Origin: a virus | IMG/VR virus record: IMGVR_UViG_3300028829_003417 | Location: 1-27,867 of that record | Reading direction: 5' to 3' (one strand) | DNA length: 27,867 bases | The notes under the pieces: generated by a model | Seen by the model: the letters and a program-made list of their open reading frames with translations, nothing else | Database searches by the model: none | Told to the model about the DNA's origin: nothing | Translations under genes and position numbers: made by a program | Shown: piece after piece, positions 13,788 to 22,714 of the stretch | Position numbering within the stretch: position 1 is the first letter of the stretch | Layout of the letters: each line of letters begins with the position of its first letter

Positions 13788-14219
13788 ATGAGTAAAATTT
13801 CAAAACTAATTGCCAAAGAGACAACAGCTTGGGTAGAATTTCCAGACATTGACGGGTTTGAAGTAAATCTTCGCTTTTTATCACGCGAAGATCTAATGAA
13901 AGTTCGTAGTCAAGCTCTTACCTTTAAATTTAATAAACGTACTCGTCAACGAGAAGAAGAAGTTGATAACGAGCGTTTTCTTGAAGGCTATAGTGAAAAA
14001 GCTATTGCAGGATGGAAAGGTCTTAAAGCTAAACATCTTCCGGTTCTTTTACCTGTTGACATTTCTGCAATGGACGCTAACGAAGAAATCGAATATAGTA
14101 GTGAAGATGCAATTGAGCTACTAAAAAATTCAACTATTTTTGATCAATTTGTTACCGACTGTATGAATGACTTTGAGCAATTCTCTAAGAAAAAAGCCGA
14201 GGACAACTCAAAAAACTAA
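13788..14219 (+). CDS. Tail assembly chaperone, short form (lambda G-like)
   Basis: A 143-residue protein, matching lambda gpG (140). It follows the major tail protein and precedes the tape measure, and it ends on a frameshift site, all hallmarks of the G/GT chaperones that coat the tape measure during tail assembly and recruit tube subunits. The N-terminal part (WVEFPDIDGFEVNLRFLSREDLMKV) resembles gpG-type proteins; the end is Lys/Glu/Asn-rich (KKKAEDNSKN). The Shine-Dalgarno GAGGGG at 13777-13782 has 5-nt spacing and can pair with the upstream RNA loop, so translation may be controlled by that structure. Confidence 0.85.
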   Translation: MSKISKLIAKETTAWVEFPDIDGFEVNLRFLSREDLMKVRSQALTFKFNKRTRQREEEVDNERFLEGYSEKAIAGWKGLKAKHLPVLLPVDISAMDANEEIEYSSEDAIELLKNSTIFDQFVTDCMNDFEQFSKKKAEDNSKN

Positions 14220-14584
14220 TAGACTACCTTCGCAATAGTTTTTTTGGCGGAGGTATGAGTCAAGATCAGTACATTGATATGTGTGAGCAGATGGGTTGGG
14301 AAATTAATGAAAACGATATTCCTAAAGATCCTTCTGTTTTCGCACCTGAAGTTCAACAAGCTCTTATGCTATTAAACATTCTTCCTGATAAGTGGGAGGG
14401 AAATAGTGGAACTTGGTTAGGTAAAGACTACGCAGGTTTAGAAGCTATAATGAATATTTATGAGATTATAGACCGTAGACTTGTGTTTGATTTATTTCAA
14501 GTAGGAGAGAGTGAACTTGGTAAGTATTACGCTCAAAAGCAAAAAGAAAGAGATTCGCTAGCAAAAGCGGCACGAGGACGATAA
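13788..14584 (+). CDS. Tail assembly chaperone G-T fusion made by -1 frameshift
   Basis: Reading G through AAC at 14214-14216 and resuming at 14216 in the -1 frame gives a 265-residue protein (143 + 122), close to lambda gpGT (279). The junction peptide reads about SKN-LIDYLRNSFFGGG before joining MSQDQY. In lambda the G:GT ratio is essential; GT binds the tube protein through its T domain while G coats the tape measure. The same mechanism is expected here from gene order, length and signal. Frameshift efficiency cannot be read from the sequence. Confidence 0.88.
14210..14255 (+). promoter_or_regulatory. Programmed -1 frameshift signal (A_AAA_AAC slippery site plus hairpin)
   Basis: The last codons of G read TCA AAA AAC TAA, giving the heptamer A_AAA_AAC at 14210-14216 in the correct phase right before the stop. 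A hairpin follows after 8 to 9 nt: ACCTTCGC (14226-14233) pairs with GCGGAGGT (14247-14254), one G-U pair, 13-nt loop, with an extra T-A pair at the base. After the slip the -1 frame is open and runs without stops into the ORF beginning at 14255. Confidence 0.92.
14255..14584 (+). CDS. T domain of the tail chaperone (frameshift extension)
   Basis: The second ORF encodes 109 residues from ATG 14255, helical and acidic/aromatic (YIDMCEQMGWEINEND, LEAIMNIYEIIDRRLVF), ending in a basic tail (LAKAARGR). The only good ribosome site, GGAGG at 14249-14253, abuts the ATG with about 1-nt spacing and is buried in the frameshift hairpin, so independent initiation is unlikely. It is better read as the T part of G-T. 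The tape measure starts directly after its stop. Confidence 0.8.
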   Translation: MSQDQYIDMCEQMGWEINENDIPKDPSVFAPEVQQALMLLNILPDKWEGNSGTWLGKDYAGLEAIMNIYEIIDRRLVFDLFQVGESELGKYYAQKQKERDSLAKAARGR

Positions 14585-17500
14585 GTGGCTGGTCAAAGAA
14601 TTAAAAATATTATTGAAACCCAATTTACCGAAAAAGGTGCAAAAAAGGTTGCACAAAGCACGGGGCAAGTTGGGCGAGCTCAGACCCGTCTAGGACAAGC
14701 TTCTGCTTCTGCAGGTCGTGCTTTTGCTGCCCAAGCTAATGGGTTAGGTGGTTTAGTATCGGCATATGCGGGTGCAGCAGCTACTGTTTTTGCTATCACA
14801 GCAGCCTTCCAAGCACTTAACCAAGCTGCTCAAACTGCCCAGGTTGTTGAAGGACTAAACGCACTTGCCACAACTGTAGGGACCACGGGTTCAGAAATTC
14901 TAAAACGTTCTCAAGAAGTTACCAGAGGGTTAGTCTCTATCAGAGAGACGGCTGAGAGTGTCAACATCGGCTTATCTGCTGGTTTTAATCAAGATCAAAT
15001 ACTTGAACTACAAAAAGTTTCCCTTGGAGCTTCCAGAGCACTTGGAAGAACTCTTACCGATGCATTAACACGTGTTACTCGCGGCGCTGCAAAACTTGAG
15101 CCAGAATTGTTGGATGAATTAGGTATATTTGTTAAGATTGATCCTGCTGTAGAATCCTACGCAGCAAAACTTAACAAAACAGCTACAAGCTTGACCGATT
15201 TTGAGCGTAGGCAGGCTTTTGTGAATGCGATTATTGATCAAGGTACAGCAAAATTTTCTATAATTGATACGACTTCTGGTAACGCTCTTGAATCGTTACA
15301 AAGATTAGCAACAGTAATTGTTGATCTAGGTGCTAAGGTCGGGGGAGCTCTTGCTAATTCTATAACACCGTTTGCTGACTACATATCAGGTGATTTAGGT
15401 AATACTTTAGCTGTTTTTGGTATTCTTGCAAGAACTGTTTTTGGAAGTGCTCTAGGAGTAGCTATTGGAGGTATTAAAGGCGCCACTGAATCCGCACAAG
15501 GACTAGCTAATGCCTTGGGGGAACGAGCACTAGGAGGAAATGCTGAGAAGCAAGGCATAGCGTTTGGTAAACTAGCTCTTGCTACAGAAAAATTAGATTT
15601 AAGATATATCACAGGAAGTAGATCAGCAGCTAAATACACAAAAGAGTTGATTAGACAAGCTAGAGAAGGAACTTTAGCAGTTCAAGACTTGTCTCGCCTT
15701 CAATCAAGACTAATAAAATTAAGAGATGAAACTAAAAAAGGTACTGATAGATATCTTGAGTATGATGCAGCTCTGAAAAAAGTACGAAGAGCTCAAGCTG
15801 CTACAGGTAAAACTAGCTTACTACTAGCTAACGGTTTGAGTAGGGCGTCAAAAGTATTTGGCTTAGTAGGTGTAGGTATTGCCTCTGTTTTACGTGGTAT
15901 TACTTCTTTTATTACTGCTATATCTGTAGCACGACTTGTATTAAAACCTTTTACTGATGCTCTTGGAATTACTGATGAGATTGACGATTTTGTAAAAACT
16001 ATGTTTAATTTAAGTTTACGACTGTTTGGAGTAGATGACGCTTCCAGAGCAGCAAAAAAAGGTTTTGACGGTCTTGCCTCTTCTTTACTAAGTGCTAATG
16101 AAATTTTTCAAAGTCTACCTGATAAAATACTTGTAACTAAAAATGCTTTGTTTGGACTAACCACTCTTACTAAAGAATTAACTAAGCAAGACTTGGCCAA
16201 AGAGTTCTCAGACCTATTAGAAAACCTCGGTGACCCAGATGCAATTGATGATTTTAGAGATAAATTCAAAGGATTAACTTTTGAAGCAAAACAAGCATTA
16301 GAAGCGATTGTAAATGAAGCTTTACGTTTTCAGGAAGTTTTCCCTAGAAGTTCAAAATTAGTTTCTGCTAGTCTAGGAGAAGTGAATAGACAAACAGGAG
16401 TAGCAGTAAAGTCGTTAGCAGACTATTTATTTGTCCAAGAAGAAATTGCTAGACAAGGACTAGGAATGGCCTTTCAAGGTGCTGCTGGTCTTGACGGTGG
16501 TAATGTAGTTCAATTTAACCTTGCATTAGCAGAGACTGGTAAAATTCTATCATTTCAAACTGGAGACACTGAACGAATTAATGATCTTATAAAGGAAGGC
16601 AATCTCGCTGAAGCAGAGCGTCTCACGATTGGTGCAGGTATTTTAGGTTTCCTATCTCAAGAAGCTAAGTTTAGAGCAGATCTTGAGGAGGGAAATTTAA
16701 ATGCAGAACAGTTGAAAAAAACTGAGTCAGCTCTTCAAGCAACTTTAAACAATCTCTTAGAAAGAGCTAAAAAACTTGGTGATGGGATTCTAGAGACACA
16801 AATTAGAAATGTAGCAGCAAGTCAAAATCGACTTACAGCAGAAACTGAGATACAAACACAACAAGATTTATTTAATAAACGTATAAGAAAAGATTTTTCT
16901 GCACAACTGGCACAGGCGGGTAAGCTTAATGGGTTAGCTAGCGTTAAATTACAATTAGCTACAAGTCAATCAGAGATTAATAGAAATCAATTAGATCAAA
17001 TTTCAGCTATTTTAAAGGCCGATAAAAATACTACTAAAGAAAAAACTCTTCAAGAGACTGTTTCTAAGGTTGCTGCAGGACTAGTATCTAAGCAGCTACA
17101 AGACATTAGAAAAATTAGAGAAGAAGAAGAAAAACGTCTTAACACCTTACGAAAGCAGCTAACAGTTTTAGAAAAACAAAGCACTGTTAAAGATAGCCAA
17201 AGGGATCTTAAAGCTTTACAAGAGCAAAATTCCATTGCGCAGAAACAAGCTTCTAGCGCAGAGCAGTTGCGTAAAGCAGAAGTAGATCTTAATAAAATTA
17301 AGCGCCAAGAGACAATAAAGGCTCTTGAAGATCAAGCAGATTTACAAAAATCTCTTTTAGATAAGCGTTCAGGATTATTTTCTGAACAACAACTTCAACA
17401 ATTAAAAATTGAAATAGATGAAAAAACTTTAGCAGCTTTACGTGCTGAGACTGCAAAACAAATTACTGAACGTAGAAACGATTTAGCAAAAGAGATTGAA

Positions 17501-19540
17501 CTTATTGACGATAAGGCCAAAGCGGATATAATTGTTTTAAATCTCCAAAGAGATATTGCGGAACAACAAGCAGCATTAGAACTTGAAAAAATTAAACAAG
17601 ACGGTATAAAATTTGATCTTGAACAAAAGCTCCGTGATCAGAGAGTAAAAGAATTAGAAGTACAATCTAACATATTCAAAGACTTTATAGGTGATTTTGC
17701 AAGGTTGTTAGCAGGTCTTTCGGCGGATATTAGGATTGCGACCGATCCATTAATTAAAAAGCAAATAGAGGGTGGAGCTAGTATTGATAATATACGCGAG
17801 GGACTTGTTGATGCCGGTATAGAAACTGTAACTCCTCAATTAAGTAAGGGGTTAGATACTTCTATACTCAAAAAGCAGCAAGATGATATAAAAGCTGCTT
17901 TCGATAAAATTACAGATTTACGCATTGCAGAAATTGCTAAAGAAGAACGTGCCACCGAAGAGTCAATCGATAGAAGAATAGATGCAGTTAGAGAGCAAGC
18001 CGATGCTGAATCTAAGATTAAAGCTCTTGTTGCTGAGAAAGATATTCTAAGTTTACTATCAACTGTCTCAGCTCGTGAGCGTGTGATTGCTAAGGCTAAG
18101 GATATGAATGCTTCTCTAAGCACAATGGAAGTTTTACAAATTTCTGTAGCATCAAATCTTAGACAAGGCTTAACAGGCGCCTTTGAAAATCTTAATCAGC
18201 AATTAATTGAGGGTACGCTCACAATGGATTCAATCGGTAACACTTTTAGAGATATGCTTGGTGGGATGATGAAAGCTATTCAGCAAGAAGTTTTCGCTAC
18301 TACTATTGCTAAACCTGTAGCTGCTGGTATATCTGGCTTCATAGGAAGTCTATTCGCAGGTGGTGGACCCGTCCACATGGCTGGCGGGGGTGTAATGAGA
18401 CGCGACCGAGTACACGCAATGCTAGAGCCTGGCGAGTTTGTTATGCGTAAAGAAGCTGTTAAGCGCATTGGTATGGACCAACTTCAAATGATGAACTCTG
18501 CTATTCCAGGCGGTAAGATGGAGATGATTAAGGGTCAACCTCATATGCAAGCATACATCACTCCTGGTGAAGCCTCTATCCTTAAAAAACTAGGCGGAAG
18601 TGGTGAGACGTACAAAGGATTACCTGCATTTGCTGACACTGGTGGAGATGTTGACAGTGTAGGCCATGGAATGAACGAGGGTCAAACTTCAGGTAATCCC
18701 GGAGGTGGTACTTCAAACATGGGCGGCCCAGGTCCTAATAACCCTGGTTTTGGTCAGCTTGGTGCAGATAAGTCTCCGAGCGCTCCTGGAGGATCACATT
18801 CCGCACAAAGTGATGGAATGGTTGCAGCAGCTCGTGGATTCATGGCCAGAGGCTTTACAAACAACCAAACAATTGCTGGATTGGTTGGTATGAATTTAGG
18901 TCTTGATAGGAATTCGATAGATAAAGATACTATTGAAACTGATATGAGAGATACAGAGCGAGCTGCTAATGATGCAAAAGGCAAGGGTAAGGGTGATAGT
19001 TTCGTGGGGAGAGCTATTGCAACTGCTATTGATGCCCTAGTAGGATCTGTGCCTGGCGTAGGAGGGCTACACGCAGCACAAGGGTTTGTATCAGGAAATA
19101 CTATTGGTAGGGGTATAACAGGGCACGAACCTTTTGGTGCTAGGGGATTGGTTGACTCAATTAGTGGTATGTTTGGTGATAATCCAAGTGATAGCGCTAG
19201 CGACGAAGAGATGGCTTCTGGTGGTATCGTTCGTATGGCCCAAGGCGGTCGCGTTAATCAAATGAGAGACCGCGTACCTGCACTTCTTGAGCCTGGCGAA
19301 TTCGTCATTCGCAAACCAATGGCTAAAGCTATTGGTGGAAAGGCACTTGGAGCAATGAATGCAACTGGAAGCGTGTCACCTGGTAACGTTTCTGTTAATA
19401 TTAACAATCAAGGTTCACCTAAAGGAGCTACTGTTTCAGCCCCTCGTATGAATGGTGATAAAATGATTATTGATGTTATAACTCGTGATCTTCGTAACAA
19501 CGGTTCTATAAGAAAATCTCTAAGAGGTGGTAATTACTAA
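14585..19540 (+). CDS. Tape measure protein
   Basis: The largest gene, 1651 residues, from GTG 14585 (GAGG 7 nt upstream) right after the chaperone stop. Hydrophobic segments lie near residues 54-78 (GLVSAYAGAAATVFAITAA), about 271-305 and about 421-456 (LVGVGIASVLRGITSFITA), as in tape measures that insert in the membrane for DNA delivery. Residues about 670-1040 are long Gln/Lys/Glu-rich coiled coils. The C-terminal part is Gly-rich and carries the motif DRV.A.LEPGEFV.RK twice (LEPGEF at 1280-1285 and at 1568-1573), common in tape measure C-termini. No lysozyme or peptidase domain is recognised inside. The protein sets tail length, is coated by G/GT and is ejected with DNA. Confidence 0.95.
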   Translation: MAGQRIKNIIETQFTEKGAKKVAQSTGQVGRAQTRLGQASASAGRAFAAQANGLGGLVSAYAGAAATVFAITAAFQALNQAAQTAQVVEGLNALATTVGTTGSEILKRSQEVTRGLVSIRETAESVNIGLSAGFNQDQILELQKVSLGASRALGRTLTDALTRVTRGAAKLEPELLDELGIFVKIDPAVESYAAKLNKTATSLTDFERRQAFVNAIIDQGTAKFSIIDTTSGNALESLQRLATVIVDLGAKVGGALANSITPFADYISGDLGNTLAVFGILARTVFGSALGVAIGGIKGATESAQGLANALGERALGGNAEKQGIAFGKLALATEKLDLRYITGSRSAAKYTKELIRQAREGTLAVQDLSRLQSRLIKLRDETKKGTDRYLEYDAALKKVRRAQAATGKTSLLLANGLSRASKVFGLVGVGIASVLRGITSFITAISVARLVLKPFTDALGITDEIDDFVKTMFNLSLRLFGVDDASRAAKKGFDGLASSLLSANEIFQSLPDKILVTKNALFGLTTLTKELTKQDLAKEFSDLLENLGDPDAIDDFRDKFKGLTFEAKQALEAIVNEALRFQEVFPRSSKLVSASLGEVNRQTGVAVKSLADYLFVQEEIARQGLGMAFQGAAGLDGGNVVQFNLALAETGKILSFQTGDTERINDLIKEGNLAEAERLTIGAGILGFLSQEAKFRADLEEGNLNAEQLKKTESALQATLNNLLERAKKLGDGILETQIRNVAASQNRLTAETEIQTQQDLFNKRIRKDFSAQLAQAGKLNGLASVKLQLATSQSEINRNQLDQISAILKADKNTTKEKTLQETVSKVAAGLVSKQLQDIRKIREEEEKRLNTLRKQLTVLEKQSTVKDSQRDLKALQEQNSIAQKQASSAEQLRKAEVDLNKIKRQETIKALEDQADLQKSLLDKRSGLFSEQQLQQLKIEIDEKTLAALRAETAKQITERRNDLAKEIELIDDKAKADIIVLNLQRDIAEQQAALELEKIKQDGIKFDLEQKLRDQRVKELEVQSNIFKDFIGDFARLLAGLSADIRIATDPLIKKQIEGGASIDNIREGLVDAGIETVTPQLSKGLDTSILKKQQDDIKAAFDKITDLRIAEIAKEERATEESIDRRIDAVREQADAESKIKALVAEKDILSLLSTVSARERVIAKAKDMNASLSTMEVLQISVASNLRQGLTGAFENLNQQLIEGTLTMDSIGNTFRDMLGGMMKAIQQEVFATTIAKPVAAGISGFIGSLFAGGGPVHMAGGGVMRRDRVHAMLEPGEFVMRKEAVKRIGMDQLQMMNSAIPGGKMEMIKGQPHMQAYITPGEASILKKLGGSGETYKGLPAFADTGGDVDSVGHGMNEGQTSGNPGGGTSNMGGPGPNNPGFGQLGADKSPSAPGGSHSAQSDGMVAAARGFMARGFTNNQTIAGLVGMNLGLDRNSIDKDTIETDMRDTERAANDAKGKGKGDSFVGRAIATAIDALVGSVPGVGGLHAAQGFVSGNTIGRGITGHEPFGARGLVDSISGMFGDNPSDSASDEEMASGGIVRMAQGGRVNQMRDRVPALLEPGEFVIRKPMAKAIGGKALGAMNATGSVSPGNVSVNINNQGSPKGATVSAPRMNGDKMIIDVITRDLRNNGSIRKSLRGGNY

Positions 19541-21132
19541 TGGCAACTTTTCCCAATGATGCAACAGCACCTATTACAGCGTATCCCGTAACTGCGACTG
19601 TAACGTACAGTTCTACAGCTGCTCAAACATATTTTAATTTACCTGCGACAGTTTCGTTTGCAGGGGAAGTAGCTGCTTTTTCTGACGGAGTATTACAAGC
19701 AACTGACTCTTACGCTTTATCAAACGCAGGACAAAGCATATCATTTGCCCTGGCACCTAGCGCTTCTAACTTAACTCTTCAAACAGTATCAATTCCTGCA
19801 AAATTTAGAACTACCCGTTCAACTTTTACTACTCTTGCTGTTGAATATAGTAATACTTCTACTCAGATTATTGATTCAAATACCTACCTAATCAATGCTA
19901 ACACTGAATCTTTTGCACTACCCGCTGGTGCTAACACTGATTCTGTAGCAGAATTACAAGTATATGTATCTGGTATTTACCAAGCACCTACTGCCTATAC
20001 GTACCCTTCAACTGTTCTAGGATATAATGGAATTGATATAGGTGATAATACTGCTACTAAACTACTTTTAAACTTTGTTAGTAATCTTACTGACGAAAGT
20101 CCATACGCAAAAACAGTTACTTCAAGAGGAACGACCGCGTATTCATCTAATACACTTACTTTTTCTGGTACTAACTCATTAGAAATTCCTTCTCATCAAG
20201 ATTATGATATACACATTGGTGACTTTACTGTAGATACCCACTTCAGCTTAGATGCAGGAGCAAAAATGGGATCTAACCAAACATTAATGGCAAGATATCA
20301 AGATGCAGATGATTACTATTTCTTAAGAGTAGTAGGCTCTAACTCTAATGTTGGTTTTGTATCAAGTGTAGGTGGTAGTATAACTGAGTTGTATGGAGGT
20401 AATGTCAATGCTGCTACATCTTATCACGTAGCCTTGTCCTATGAAAGAACCACTGAAAACCTTCGTTTGTATGTCAATAATGTATTAGTAGATCATGGAA
20501 ACTTCGTAAGAGGTTCAACAGCTTCAGGACCTCTTCAACTTGGTAATGCAAATGTTGTAGGCGAGATGGTTGACGGTTCGATGAGTTTCTTCAGATACGC
20601 AGCAGCTCCAAGATACAAAACAGCTAGTATTCAACCAATTGCTTCACCTTTTGGTCAGCACGATCGGATGACTGTTATATCGGGAGCTCCTCTAGGGGCA
20701 ATCAATTCCGCTGACCAGCTTTCTGTAAGAGTGTATGATTCTACCACCGAGACCATTGATAGATTTACTTCTATGTCAGATCGTAAACCTGATAAAGGTA
20801 TCGGTTCTACTAGAGAGTTTGGTACAGTAAAGTTCATGTCACAGGCTGGTTATGAAAAAAGAAGACTTAAATCAAGAAGATCAAAAAGAGCATATGACCT
20901 TACCTATTCGACCGTTACGGGAGTCGAGAAAACAGCTATTGAAAACTTTTATGTAGCAAGAAGCGGAGAGTTTGAGTCTTTTAGTTTTGATTTATCTCAT
21001 ATTAACGAGACCGGTACTATAACTGTAAGATTTGATGGACCTCTAACTGTTGAACAAACATACTCAAACGGTAACAGATTAATTGATAATTTTTATAGCG
21101 TGTCATTCAAGCTACAAGAGGTATTTGATTAA
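19540..21132 (+). CDS. Distal tail protein, lambda M-like C-terminus with LamG domain
   Basis: A 530-residue protein starting on the tape measure stop (TAATG). Residues about 1-165 contain two beta modules with a shared pattern (V.AFSDGVLQ..DSY and LQVYVSGIYQ.PTAY). Residues about 172-372 are a LamG-like jelly roll (TKLLLNF, NSLEIPSHQDYDI, FTVDTHFSLD, SYHVALSYERTTENLRLYVNN). Residues about 420-530 resemble lambda minor tail protein M (FGTVKFMSQAGYEKRRLK, AYDLTYSTV, EKTAIENFY, ending VSFKLQEVF). Lambda gpM is only about 109 residues, so most of this protein is an added N-terminal surface region, probably for attachment to host glycans. It lies directly before the L-like gene, as in lambda. Confidence 0.8.
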   Translation: MATFPNDATAPITAYPVTATVTYSSTAAQTYFNLPATVSFAGEVAAFSDGVLQATDSYALSNAGQSISFALAPSASNLTLQTVSIPAKFRTTRSTFTTLAVEYSNTSTQIIDSNTYLINANTESFALPAGANTDSVAELQVYVSGIYQAPTAYTYPSTVLGYNGIDIGDNTATKLLLNFVSNLTDESPYAKTVTSRGTTAYSSNTLTFSGTNSLEIPSHQDYDIHIGDFTVDTHFSLDAGAKMGSNQTLMARYQDADDYYFLRVVGSNSNVGFVSSVGGSITELYGGNVNAATSYHVALSYERTTENLRLYVNNVLVDHGNFVRGSTASGPLQLGNANVVGEMVDGSMSFFRYAAAPRYKTASIQPIASPFGQHDRMTVISGAPLGAINSADQLSVRVYDSTTETIDRFTSMSDRKPDKGIGSTREFGTVKFMSQAGYEKRRLKSRRSKRAYDLTYSTVTGVEKTAIENFYVARSGEFESFSFDLSHINETGTITVRFDGPLTVEQTYSNGNRLIDNFYSVSFKLQEVFD

Positions 21133-22706
21133 TGAGCGCTAGGTCTTATGATGTAATTTTAACTGTAAACAGTGTAACTAATTTTGAATCTAAAAATGTA
21201 GTTATAGGCGTAACTACAGGCACTACAGGAGTTATTGCAAACGTTGATGCGTCAACTAATACTCTTAAAGTAAAATTAAATAATGTGTTACAAGAGTTTA
21301 AATCAAGTGAGACTATACGATCTAATATTATAACTTTATCTACCTCAGCTAATGGCGCCTTAAATACCACTTCTTTACCTTTTCAATCAAACACAATGTC
21401 AGGTAATACAACTACTGCTACAGCTACTATTTCTGCTATAGCACCTAGTAATTTCAAAGCAGCAAAAAACGCTTTCGCACAGAATCCAATAGTTAGGTTA
21501 TATACGTTGTATTACCCAGGTGAATGGTATCCTCCAAATGCGGCGGGCAATCCCACCGGTCAGGGAGAGGGCAGGGCGTGGCCAAACAATTTTCCACTTA
21601 GATTTGCTGAAGTAGTAGGTGATTTAACATCTGATATTTTATATAACGTATCATATAATTCTTTGTCGTATATTCCTTTCCCTGTCAATATGTCAACACT
21701 CGCACAAGGTACTGAGGGCAAAATTGACGAACTTACTTTAGATATTTTTAATGTAGACAATATCATAACCTCTGTTGTAGAAGACCCTTTTTTAGCAGGT
21801 AATAACATATCTAATTCAGTTGTTGCTACTGTTAATGGAGAAGCAGTTCATGGGATTGATCCTAGAACTTTAAATGCTAATCCAGCAGATGTAGGATCAG
21901 TAGGTGATGAAGCTTTTGATACTCTTACGAGAGCAAGAGCTAACGGTCTAGCATACAGTGCTTCAATTGAAGGAGTATATGGTAAAGCTAATGCTTCTTT
22001 TGATAGAGATCAAACTCTTTCTGTAGGAGGAGAGTGGGTTGAGCAGAAACTTGATACTAGAGATTTACTTGGCGGGGTAGTTGAGATTAAAACTACATTT
22101 GCTAATTTTTTAGATTATTGGCCTGAGTACAGTAAAATTGAAAGTGTTAGATCAAATGTTATTGAAGTTTACAATGCACTGCCCTATAGAATAGGTGATA
22201 ATGTGTTTGCTCAAGAGGGCACGCTTGAGGCTACAATTCAATCTATTGAGGATAATGCACTCATCTATTTATCAAACGAGTTAGAAAGTACTACTAGTGT
22301 TGGTTCTGCATTATATATTGTAAATAATGAAAAAGATGGCGAATCTTATATAGAGGATACCTTTAAAATAGATCAATTAGAAGGACTGAGTGAATCTGTA
22401 GCATCATTTAACTTAATTTCTTGGTTACAATACTTTAAATTACAAACTCCTAAGAGAAAATTTTATAAAAATACGTGTCAATGGACGTATAAAGGAGAAG
22501 AGTGTCAGTATCCTGGCCCGGGCGGTTTAGCTATCCCTGGCACAAGTCTTACCTCTAATTCTAACCCCATTGCAGCTAATAACCAGACCGCCTCTAGCGC
22601 CTCTGGCGATGTTTGCGGTAAGTCTATAATATCTTGCCAAATTAGAAATAATCAACAACATTTTGGCGGCTTCCCTGCAACAGGCAGAACTGTTCCAATT
22701 CAATAG
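21132..22706 (+). CDS. Tail tip protein, lambda L-like, with probable [4Fe-4S] site
   Basis: A 524-residue protein starting on the previous stop (TAATG), with AGAGGT 8 nt upstream. L-like segments are RFAEVVGDLTSDILYNVSYNSLSYIPFPV, split here as NVSYNSLSYIPFPV and EGKIDELTLDIFNVDN, DTRDLLGGVVEIK, and the C-terminal KRKFYKNTCQWTYKGEECQ block. Four Cys (C449, C458, C495, C502) form the only Cys set. As I recall, the Fe-S cysteines of lambda gpL are 173, 182, 205 and 212; the first and last spacings (9 and 7) are identical here, while the middle gap is longer by a Gly/Ser/Asn-rich loop. Residues 1-110 and about 335-410 are additions absent from the 232-residue lambda protein. Confidence 0.85.
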   Translation: MSARSYDVILTVNSVTNFESKNVVIGVTTGTTGVIANVDASTNTLKVKLNNVLQEFKSSETIRSNIITLSTSANGALNTTSLPFQSNTMSGNTTTATATISAIAPSNFKAAKNAFAQNPIVRLYTLYYPGEWYPPNAAGNPTGQGEGRAWPNNFPLRFAEVVGDLTSDILYNVSYNSLSYIPFPVNMSTLAQGTEGKIDELTLDIFNVDNIITSVVEDPFLAGNNISNSVVATVNGEAVHGIDPRTLNANPADVGSVGDEAFDTLTRARANGLAYSASIEGVYGKANASFDRDQTLSVGGEWVEQKLDTRDLLGGVVEIKTTFANFLDYWPEYSKIESVRSNVIEVYNALPYRIGDNVFAQEGTLEATIQSIEDNALIYLSNELESTTSVGSALYIVNNEKDGESYIEDTFKIDQLEGLSESVASFNLISWLQYFKLQTPKRKFYKNTCQWTYKGEECQYPGPGGLAIPGTSLTSNSNPIAANNQTASSASGDVCGKSIISCQIRNNQQHFGGFPATGRTVPIQ

Positions 22707-22714
22707 AGAGTGAT

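Noticed and set aside
14190-14200. AAGAAAAAAGCC as the frameshift site
   Set aside because: The phase gives G_AAA_AAA, not a good heptamer, and it is farther from the hairpin than A_AAA_AAC at 14210.
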